Of a stretch of DNA of 64,000 nucleotides, positions 55,181-64,000 are shown piece by piece. The notes under the pieces were generated by a model. The model worked only from the letters and a program-made list of their open reading frames with translations. It searched no databases and had not been told where the DNA came from. A program made the position numbers and the translations under genes. Every line of letters starts with the position of its first letter. Positions within the stretch are counted from its first letter, which is position 1. This DNA is from Vitellaria paradoxa (lineage: Eukaryota > Streptophyta > Magnoliopsida > Ericales > Sapotaceae). The stretch is taken from positions 49,098,009-49,162,008 of the forward strand of contig CM034233.1 in assembly GCA_019916065.1 (NCBI GenBank), given 5' to 3'.

Positions 55181-55909
55181 AGGCTTGGAAGAAGAAGCTG
55201 TAGTAAGATAAACACTAGGATTGCTCTTGATAATACCCTCCATTGCCTTCAGAGCATTAAGAAGCTCTGCTAATGAAAACCCAAGCTTGTTCATGTTAAT
55301 ATTTAACTTGAACTGGTTAAAAGAGTCTGGTAGTGACTCAAGGATGATATCAATTTGGGACTCTCCATTAATTTTAGCCCCAAGGACCTCCAGTATGTTT
55401 AAATAATCCATCATTTTTAAAACATGTTCTTCTACTGGAGTTCCTTCAACCATCTTAGTGTTCAATAATGCTCTCATGGTAGTCTGCCTAGCAGGCCTGC
55501 TCTGTTCCCCAAACATCTCCTTGAGGTTAAACATGATATCATAAGTAGTAGTCATGTTCTGGTGTTGATGTTGTAAGACATTGGACATCGATGCTATAAT
55601 ATAACACCGAGCCATTTCATCAGCCTTCACCCATCTTGCATGACAATCACGCTCCTTTTGAGATGCACATTCTTTTGGTAATATTGTACATTCAGTAGTA
55701 AGAACATATTTGTACCCCTCAGAAGTGAGTACAATATCCAGATTCCGTTTCCAATCAATATAATTGGGCCTAGTGAGCTTGTTTTGATTGAGTATGATAG
55801 AGAGAGGATTAAATGATGACATCTGATAAAAAATAAAAAAGAATATTAAGTATGGATGCAAACAAAAAATATACTTTTGTTCTTCATTATCTAATAGTGT
55901 TATCCTCAA
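54749..55909 (-). pseudogene. copia gag, first zinc knuckle and first protease copy
   Basis: The likely start is MSSFNPLSIILNQNKLTRPNYIDWKRNLD at 55822. The capsid part (UBN2 family) includes CHARWVKADEMARCYIIASMSNVLQHQH, FGEQSRPARQTTMRALLNTKMVEGTPVEEHVLKMMDYLNIL and ESLPDSFNQFKLNINMNKLGFSLAELLNAL. Next come a lysine/glycine-rich stretch, CFHCGVEGYWKRNC (the H and both C pairs of the knuckle are present) and WCIDSRATNHICNSLHGFQ. In the protease the D-S-G motif is changed to D-S-R. A TAG closes the frame after the ...SDKTLVLEN sequence, at the start of the CLYVPS block. Confidence 0.93.
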
Positions 55910-57811
55910 GACACTATAAATGAATACAAAGGGACTTAATCAATATAAATAACATGCTTCATGGGGAAGTCAAATGTCACCTATATGATTAAGAGGATGA
56001 TATCCTTTACAATATCAACTAGGCATCTCATACCATATGATATTATAATACCCTCCATTTGGTCTTCAAAAGTAAAATAATTAAGTCGTGGGGACAACAG
56101 TTATTTTCCTTTTGATCAAGTGCACACCATTATCTCGAGTTAAAGACAATCGTTGTAAACAAGTGTTCTCGTGGGGAGAATCACCCTCACACCATCTCAA
56201 TCATCCTTATCCTAAGAGATTCAATCTTGTAACCAATGAGAATAAGCACCTTCCATGGGGAATGGTTACTTGAAGATAACTCGAGATGCTTATCCTCATC
56301 TTACTATGAACCGATAATGGAAGACCAACACCTGAATAATAAATTTGAGGATACTTTAAAATTTATTATTCATGTCTTGCTTTCTTTTATTTTCAAAAAA
56401 TAAAATTTAATTTTGAAAAAGACTTTCTTTTACAAAATTTCAAAGCAAGTTATGAATGATTTTACCTTTTTAAGTTCATGAATTTTAAAAAATTGTTTTT
56501 CTAGCATGCATACACAACATGTATATTATCAATTATAATAACATCGCGCGCAGTATAAATATGCATAAACATAAACAACATCTCTCTTTTGGTTTCCAGT
56601 TTACAATAGAAAATCTATGCAAAATCTATAGCATAAGGTTGAACTCAGCCTCCTTGGTCTCCTTCTTCCTCTTCGTTTCTTCAACATTCAAAAATTACAT
56701 AATGCCTTTGCCCACGAATGGATGTACATAATTTCTAAATAGTTGGAAGAGAAAAATAAAAAAATGAAGGAAGAAATAGAGAAACCAATAAACCTGTCAT
56801 TTCACAGGAAAACCAGGTTTACTACCCTGTACAAGCCTTCCACATAAATTTATACAATCTTTTCCTATTGACCAACCAAAAGAGAGATCCCCATGTCACA
56901 TTTATAACAAGCATATATAACCATTCATAACCAAATAATTTTAAATGACAATAAAATTGTAACATATGAATTATTATGTAAAGTTTAGAATTAATAACAA
57001 TTATTAATTTCTAACTTTATATTAATTAATTTCAAATCTTTAATCATACATTAAATAATGTCCAGAATTAGAGAAAAAAATTAGGAAAGAACTTGGCTTC
57101 GTTTTGAACCAAAAACCTTATTTTCAAAACTTTTAAACAACCCATAATTTTTAAAAACTATTTAAAATATTCAAAAATTGAATTTTAATTTTTAAAACTA
57201 TTGTTTGGGTTGTTAGAAAGTTACCAAAAAAAATTGGATTCAAAATGAATTTATTTTGATGCCAAAACGGCCAAATAATGCAGTTTTTAAAAAACCGACA
57301 GGCAAACAGAGCCTTAGTCTAATTCCAGCACTTGGAAGGCTGGCTGCCAGCTGTTTTTTTGCTACGATGTGCCACGATCCGTGGGATAACTCCCTGGATT
57401 GGGAGACAACTACCACGTTGAACTGCCAACTTCAAGCCATTCAAGTAAATTTGTCACCCACGTAAAAACAAAATTCCAAACCTTTTGGAATTTGGAAATC
57501 AAGAAGCCTCCACTATCTTTGCTACGATCTCATCTGGTTTCGGCAGGATTTTTTATTTTTATTTTTTTTTATTACCAGCCGTGTAGCATCAGTTACGATG
57601 CACCAACCGTGAAATCAATTCCCACAGTTGGGCAAAACTTTTTCTGAGAAGAACACTAACGCGAACAGGTTTCGGATTTTTTTTCATTAATTAAAATCTA
57701 ATTTTAATTAATATTCTGAATGGCAATTAATTAATACAACTTGCATAAATAAATTAAAACTTATTTTAATTTCATGAACAAATAAGAAGTTATAAAAAAT
57801 CATACAAGACC
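55910..57811 (-). other. Long leader of the nested copia element
   Basis: About 1.9 kb between the PBS and gag with no supported ORF. It is longer than usual for copia elements. The short ORFs in either strand do not show element or gene motifs. Confidence 0.6.
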
Positions 57812-57823
57812 GCTCTGATACCA
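57812..57823 (-). other. Primer-binding site of the nested copia element
   Basis: The minus strand reads TGGTATCAGAGC, an exact match to the complement of the 3' end of initiator tRNA-Met. Confidence 0.93.
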
Positions 57824-57825
57824 AT

Positions 57826-59101
57826 TGCTGGAATCAAGAACGCAGCGGAGTAGATTTAAAAAAAAATCGAATCGATCATGCATAAAAAATTAGAAATTTC
57901 TTTATATAATTGTATTCAAAATATAAAAGAGAAATTAAATTAATAAACAAAACTAACATTTTGTTATTTCTTGATTTGATCTTGGTTTCTTGAACTTTTC
58001 TTCTTCTGACGGTTAAGACGCCTAGGTTTTCCTCTCTTTCTCCTATTAGGATCCTCTCAGGATTTTCTGATGTCTAGGATTGTGTGGGCAACCTAACAGA
58101 TTGATCCTTTATATAGGCAAGAGTAGAGGACCTAGGTGCAAATAAACTTAAGTTGGCTAATTAGGAAATTACCCATAATTATCTCATAATTATGAATACA
58201 TCCGCTAATAATTATACCCTACTCCACTAAAAAGGTATAATTGAACTCCAACCCCAGTTTATTGAAATAATTTTACAAAACACCTTATTCACTCTTTAGT
58301 TCTGCAATTGAGCCGCTCCACCAGATATTGAGACAATTAGAATTAAGAAGCTATCCAATTCTAATTGATACCTCTCTCCCTATTCTAAGAACTATTATTC
58401 TAATTATTTTGTGTTGGTCACCATCTTAATAACATATTATTAAGATGACCGGATCTAGATTTAATGATTAGTTAATATTCTTAATATGAATAATATCCTA
58501 TCTTAAATGAAATTGTAGATTCCATCTTGATAGTGTATGTTCCCTAGTTTTATATAATGATTTCTCAAAACACTGAGGTATTGGCCTAATAATAATCAGC
58601 CTCACTCCTAATGAATTAAAGTCATCATTACATAAAATAGTGTCCATCACTATCTCGGGATTTAGAGCAATTACTTAAAGTGAACATAAGAAATACATCA
58701 ATGCGGATAGCATAGTTTAGATGTGTTTCTTATCATTGTCCTGTGCAGTGTCTTTCACACCAACACTTTAGATTCAAAGTCCACTACTCTAATGATTGAG
58801 ATAAATCATTTTATCATATAGAAATCTAAAATGTTACAATCTTTCAGTTGAAATGTCCCCATCTCAACATTGACTGTGAACAAATCTAGATTGATTAATA
58901 CTTAGATTCATATCTCCTGTGTATAAAACACTTTCATGCACATGAATCAAGTTCATTAATCAATCATGGATTACATTCATCACATGAAAAATATGCATCC
59001 ATAAATAATAAAGAAACTTTAGATAAACTAAATAATAATTCTTTGCTAAAATAAAAATAGCTCATCATTTAATATATGACTTTAGGGCATACATCCCAAC
59101 A
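57826..59101 (-). repeat. 5' LTR of the nested copia element
   Basis: 1,276 bp, aligned with 50087-51364 from end to end. Confidence 0.93.
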
Positions 59102-60429
59102 AAATGTTGGTTGGAAGAAAAGAACTAGGAGGGGAAGAAGAAACAAGGAGAATCGGGTGGAATTCTTGAGGGTAAGTTCTTCTAGCCTAAATGAAAATCA
59201 AATTAACCTTGCAAAGATGCAATTGAGCACTCAAGGAACCTATCCATGTAATTTGTTTGTCATTTAGATCAAAGGAGGGAGTGATTGAATCCATCAAAGT
59301 TGGGAGCTTGAAACCGGGAAGAGACTACCTTTTGTTCTTCATCTTTGTTCATCTTGAGGTAGGGATTTTATGCAACATTCTTACATATATGATGTGTAAC
59401 AAGTATTAGAACATCATTTGAGTAACCATTGCAAGTTTTGATTTCATTTATGGAAGAAAAAAGGGAATTATAATCACATATATATGTAGGTATAGGTTGA
59501 GGGAGAGATAAGGATGTTTGATCCATAACTTGGCCCATAGTTAATGGAAACTCAAATTGTTGGTTTCTTTTGGTGCCTATAAGCTTGGTGGTAATGTTAG
59601 AAACAAGAGATTTTAAGTATTTTGCCCTAAACATGGTCAAATTGAGGTTCCAAGTGTGGAGGATGTTAGACCCGGAAAACAGAGCATAAAACGAACCAAT
59701 CTGTGGACGCACAAGATGTTAACAGTTGGGCACTCGCCGTCTTGAGCGCACAAGACATGGGCACCCAAGATCTTGGGTGCACAACCTATTGATAGTTGGG
59801 CGCCCGCCGAGGCTAGTGTAGTTGCCTGATTTAGTTTATTTTTGGACATTGTACCTTAGGTCCATAAAGAGTTTAGTACCATATTTTTGCATGATATTTT
59901 ATTTGTCTAAATATATGAATTGAAGGTGTATTTCATACTCCGAAATGTTAATAAGTATTGTTTACTTACATACATTGAGTTTGTAATGAAATGTGAACTC
60001 TCATTGACAAGTGATGGTAATGAATTAAACTTTGAACAAGTGAATTAGAAGAAATGAAAATGTGATGAGCTTTATGATGAATTGAAATGTGGTTATGCAT
60101 TGATGGAAAGCATTGATGATGAATGTGAACTTGTGGTAAAAGAGAATTGAATGTGTAGTAATGATTGATTGTGTGCCGGGGGTCGTGGTGGGGTACAGAA
60201 ATAGGAAGGGTTTAAGGTTACCCTCGGGTTGAAAGTCCTGGAACCTGCGCAGGGTTTGGTGTCCATACCGGTGGGTTAGTAGCCCACAACATGGTGTGTG
60301 CATTGGCTACCCATGGCCCAGGACAGCAATCCTAAATGATGGTGTTCGATTTATCGTTTTCGTTGAGTCTGGACCCATAAAAGACGATATTGTGTATGAA
60401 CCAAACCCCCAATGACTTGTGTAGTTATG

Positions 60430-60634
60430 GTTATGAAATTGAATGATGAATATGTGATAATGTGGATGTGGTTATGTGATTGAATAATGAATAAATGATA
60501 ATGTGGATAAGGTTATGTGATTGAATGATGAATATGTGATAATGTGGATGTGGTTATGTGATTGAATGATGAATAAATGATAATGTGGATAAGGTTATGT
60601 GATTGAATGATGAATATGTGATAATGTGGATATG
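60430..60634. repeat. 41 bp minisatellite, five copies with alternating subtypes
   Basis: Copies start at 60430, 60471, 60512, 60553 and 60594, each beginning GTTATG. Copies 1, 3 and 5 contain GAATATGTGATAATGTGGAT. Copies 2 and 4 contain GAATAAATGATAATGTGGAT. So the real unit of expansion is an 82 bp dimer. Confidence 0.9.
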
Positions 60635-62149
60635 GAATGTGATTGGATTTAATGTTGGGAAATTCAATAATGAAAAAATAATTGGAATTGTATGTAATAC
60701 TATGATGATGTTGATTGATGATAAATATTTACTTAAGTTGAAAGCTAAATGATATTGGTGATTTGTTATAGCTTATAGAAAATGTTGAAGTGTCTATGTA
60801 TGTATAATGATAAGCATGCATATCTAGTTTACATGCCATATATGTTAGTATATAGCATCGTGGGGATAAGTGGACTGTGCTCACGTCCCTATAGATTTTT
60901 GTTACAAGAACAAAACACAATAACCAAGTGGGCCAATTGGGCCGAACTAGAAGTGCATTTGCATGACCCATTCCAGACTTAGCAGAATTTTTGGTTTCTT
61001 AAGTTGAATATTTATTTGAAGGTTGTAATATTTTTATTTTGAGAGTCTCATTCGAATTGGTTGTAAAGGCCCTAAGGCCTATGTAATGTATGACCAGGAA
61101 GGATATGTTGCAGTTTGAGGCCTGGCACTAGCTGAGGCAAATTTTATGGTGTGTCATGGCTCACTAAGAGTTGTTGTGCTGCTTTGATCATGGGATGGCA
61201 ATGTTAGTGTATGTTATGTGTGTGTTTATCACTCACCTCTCGGGTCTTGAGACTTAAGGCGTGACAGTTGATCCCATTGAGACTAAGGGGGAAAAGCTAG
61301 CTAATAAAAAGGATAAAAAATGGAACAAGCTTAACAAAAAGCTATTAGGATGATTCAATAACAAATTAACATCAATGTGTTTTATCACATTTCCAAGAAG
61401 ATAAATATATACACCATTTAGCAGAGATTGGAGAATATGTATGAGTGAAAGACTATACAAAACAAGGCACTGTAGATGAGAAGACTTATAAACTTGAGAT
61501 ATAGTGATGGAAATTCTTTTATCGAGCATATAAGCAATTTCCAAAGCTCGGTGAACTAACTGGCATTTGTGAATAAAATGCTAGATGATGAAATGCAAGT
61601 CTTGTTGCTACTAGGCACTTTACCTGGTAGGTGGGGACTTTAGTTATGTCTATTAGTAACCCTACTCCTAGTGTACTCATGACCATGGAGAAAGTTCAAG
61701 GTTCCTTGTTGAATGAAGAGGCGAGATAGACAGAGATAGGAACTTAACAATCCCAAGCCCTTGTCATTGAGAACAAAAGTCAGGGAAGAGCCAAGAGTAG
61801 AAATTGACACAACAATAAAGAAAATAAGTAGCAAGTTTAGAGCCCAAGGATAGTCTAAATCCCGAGTCAAGTGTTCTATTATGGCTTGGAGGGTTTATGT
61901 GAATAAAAACTGCCAAAAGCTAAAAATGGACCAAAAACAAGAAGATAACCAATAGAAGCCTGAAGATGAGAACAATACAACAACTATATCAGATGATATT
62001 TTTTTCATTTCCTTAGACAAAGACGAATGTCTTCAACTCACTGACTCAGGAGTAGAGTGGGTTATGGGTACTTCAGCTTTTTGTCATGTGCTCTATTATC
62101 CCAAATAGCAACACCAAGGGGGTGACCAGGGTTGCTTAAAAAATTTTAT

Positions 62150-63700
62150 AAATAAAAATTTCAACCCTTAAAACAAATCTGTCAAGATGAAAGAATAACC
62201 AAATATGGAATGCACTTAAAACTATTAATATTGTGGATGATGAGTGAGTGCTAGTGTTTGTAATAAATAAAGAGAAGGAAAAAAGCAAACACAATCGATT
62301 TATGTAGTTCGGCTTCAATGTTCATACGTCCACTCCCCGATGCCTTCCTTAGATTTCTCAACTATTCATTGAAGAGCTTATTACACACTAGTTTCCTAAG
62401 GTGCTATAAACCTTTCCAAGTGATTTTATCCCCAAATCACTCCACAAGTCTCTCTCAAAAAATATCCTTTGTCTTGGTTCCAACACTTCAACCAAAACTA
62501 ACAAGAGCTCACCCAACTCTCACAAATCAAGAGAGTTATAGATTTCCCTTTCTTACAATAATAATGATGAGTTTAAAACTTAGTCAAATCAAAGAAGAAA
62601 CTCTCACTAGTTGAATATAAAAGATGAAGTACAAGTGTGGAAAGAAATCACTCTTTGTTTGCAAAGTTGAGGACTTTCTTGTATCTCTTTGAAAGCACTT
62701 CTTTTTTGTCTTGATCATGCACTTGAGTCTAAGTCTGACACTCTATTTATAGAAAAAATCTCCAAATGCCCATTACTAAGTGAAAAAAACACTTTTGCCG
62801 TTGAAAACTTTTGAATTTCTTTGCTTCCAATGTTGTCTTTTAGATTTAAATTATATGAGATACATCTGTGACCGTTTTTCACCTTCATAACGTTTATATC
62901 TGACTTTGTCTTAGAGTAAAGAGTTCGTAGATATATAAGTTAACTATCACATATTAAAATTTGAGCTTCATCCAATGGTTAGATCTTTAGATATGGCTTC
63001 CGAAGACTAGCTTCTAATAGCTTTTTCTGACATTCTGAATCTATGTTTCGATTTAAGCTTCTGTTCCACTATAATACTTTTGGAATTAGAAGAACTTAAA
63101 CTAACTTAAACTAACTTAAACTACAAAAGTTGTAACTTTATAAGTCTTTTTTACAACACACCAAAAATCAAAATTCTTAAAGCTGTAGATCATATGTTAT
63201 GTCTCAAAAACCAAGATTAGCTCCACAATTCAAAATTAAAACTTCCTCTGCCACGACTAATCTTCAATCTCATTTCTAGACAACGTCTCTTTAGATCCAC
63301 AAAAATTTCCCTTCGAGAAAGTTGTAAATATGGAAGTCTAGTTTACTCTATTAAAATTTCATGCAAATCGAACCATAGATCTTTAGATAGCATCCATATG
63401 CTAACATGTTTCTAATTTCTCTGTTCGTCTGAGTCAGCTTTCTAGTTCAAGTCATCATCTTCCTTTGATTTCTATTACTCTCAATTTTGAAATTCTTTTA
63501 TTTCTTCACCCAAGTTTTGTAAAAATACCTGAAAAATAATATCAATCTCTTCCAAACATATTATCTTGAATCTATCAAAATAAAATGAATTGTAATATTT
63601 CATATAAGGTCTATTTGAAAATTAATTGTAAAAATTTAATTCAATATTTATTATCATCAAAATCAATTATAAAGCTAAATTTATAAACCTTGGGTCAACA
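62150..63700 (-). mobile_element. LTR of a SIRE/Maximus-like copia element, outer boundary uncertain
   Basis: On the minus strand a polypurine tract AAAAAAGGGGGAGAT precedes TGTTGACCC at 63700, the start of the LTR. Transcribed LTR words (GATTTATGTAGTTCGGC at 62297, CGTCCACTCCCCGA near 62330) point the same way. The far end near 62150 was not fixed. The ORFs at 61640-62614 in this stretch are shadows. Confidence 0.6.
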
Positions 63701-64000
63701 ATCTCCCCCTTTTTTGATGATGCTAAACTATTGATGATTTAAGATAAATTTTTAAAAGACATCCATGAAAGGATTTTCTATTCATATAAGTTCGATCAAT
63801 CATCAATGTCTCATTTTCTCCCCCTTTGACATCATCAAAAAAATATTAAGAAGGAATAAAATTGTTAAAGTTAGTCATAGTTCCCTAAATGTATGCATCA
63901 ATGTCAATGTAAAAAAGATATCATTAAAATATATTTAGCTCCCCCTAAATATATAGCTAAATATATGATAGTAAAATAAACATCAATGAGCACATAAGGA
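63701..64000 (-). other. 3' internal end of the SIRE-like element with repeated polypurine-like motifs
   Basis: CTCCCCC occurs at about 63703, 63820 and 63940, followed in the first two by TTT(TTT)GA-TGATG or TTTGACATCATCAAAAA. SIRE/Maximus elements end in GATGATGTCAAA...GGGGGAGATTG arrays of this kind. The rest of the element is beyond the window. Confidence 0.6.

Larger units (their letters stand above)
50087..59101 (-). mobile_element. Complete Ty1/copia retrotransposon (9,015 bp)
   Basis: Two LTRs of 1,278 and 1,276 bp, PBS, gag, protease, integrase, RT, RNase H and PPT, with a perfect AAATG duplication. On the minus strand LTRs start TGTTGGGATGTATGCCC and end ATTCCAACA or ATTCCAGCA. The LTRs match closely over their whole length with scattered differences, so it is fairly young but not newly inserted. 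Stops in pol and a duplicated protease region make it non-autonomous. Confidence 0.95.
49665..61266 (+). mobile_element. Solo LTR of a chromovirus (Tekay/Del-like) gypsy element, split by a complete copia element
   Basis: LTR parts are 49665-50086 and 59107-61266 (about 2.58 kb). It starts TGTAATACCCTAGAC and ends AAGGCGTGACA, ends typical of Tekay/Del-type LTRs. Flanks are GCTGA (49660-49664) and GTTGA (61267-61271), 4 of 5 matching, and rejoin a copia gag frame. Both parts contain GGGCGCACAAG / AGTTGGGCGC words (49840-49910, 59700-59815). The right part holds the 41 bp minisatellite at 60430-60634. Lineage is inferred from the ends only. Confidence 0.75.
49579..62130 (+). pseudogene. copia gag, split by a solo LTR
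   Basis: The frame starts ATGGCTGAG at 49579 and runs to 49664. After the inserted LTR it resumes at 61267 in the same frame (PIETKGEKLANKKDKKWNKLNKK). The order then follows copia UBN2 Gag: CFITF, RxICMSERLYKTRHC, ELTGIC, DDEMQVLLLLGTLPG (about 61590-61630), EKVQGSLLNEEAR (61680-61722), a basic region, and a protease-like SGVEWVMGTSAFCHV context near 62045-62090. Stops and shifts are frequent. Pol is absent. Confidence 0.8.

Noticed and set aside
1..64000. tRNA or rRNA genes
   Set aside because: The only tRNA-like matches are the PBS segments of retroelements (18 or 12 bases), which are not tRNA genes.

Overview
The window is nuclear DNA of a flowering plant, probably a eudicot. It has intron-containing genes, very AT-rich intergenic DNA, plant-type Ty3/gypsy and Ty1/copia elements, CACTA and hAT DNA transposons, and one recognisable host gene, a gibberellin 20-oxidase (GA20ox). 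I saw no bacterial genes, CRISPR array, rRNA or tRNA gene. Nearly all other coding potential belongs to transposable elements, most of them broken and nested in one another.

Layout. 1-~5275: decayed CACTA (En/Spm) transposase on the minus strand, split by a 1.88 kb solo LTR (1987-3868) with a near-perfect 5 bp target duplication. ~5276-7658: AT-rich DNA with a ~480-490 bp tandem repeat, an 18 bp hairpin and a (GA)n tract. 7659-22520: a decayed Athila-type Ty3/gypsy element on the plus strand (LTR remnant, tRNA-Asp PBS, gag, protease, RT, RNase H, integrase, an Athila ORF1/env-position domain, a further small ORF, PPT, 3' LTR). It carries a 2.03 kb non-autonomous CACTA element (TSD ACA) in gag and a 761 bp hAT-type MITE (8 bp TSD) in the small ORF. 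22521-28209: a foldback element, then a related gypsy fragment on the minus strand whose 5' LTR contains another solo LTR. 28210-~33100: a decayed copia element (minus) with a further solo LTR (TSD GCATC). ~33270-34345: a CACTA-type terminus and a candidate Helitron.

36468-46702 is the GA20ox gene: three exons that together encode 367 residues with all expected 2-oxoglutarate dioxygenase residues. Exon 2 is split by a complete 4,061 bp hAT transposon (38622-42682) with matching 10 bp terminal repeats, a perfect 8 bp target duplication and an uninterrupted 826-residue transposase. Removing the element and one duplication restores the frame exactly. This looks like a recent insertional allele of a gibberellin-biosynthesis gene caused by a possibly autonomous transposon.

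46703-64000: intergenic DNA with a MITE remnant and a minisatellite, then a three-level nest. A copia element (plus; LTR 48691-49313, gag split) contains a chromovirus-like solo LTR (49665-61266). That LTR contains a complete 9,015 bp copia element (50087-59101, minus, TSD AAATG) with a tandem duplication of its zinc-knuckle and protease region. The window ends in the LTR and 3' end of a SIRE/Maximus-like copia element (minus).

All calls come from reading the sequence. Family names rest on remembered motifs, and no database search was possible.
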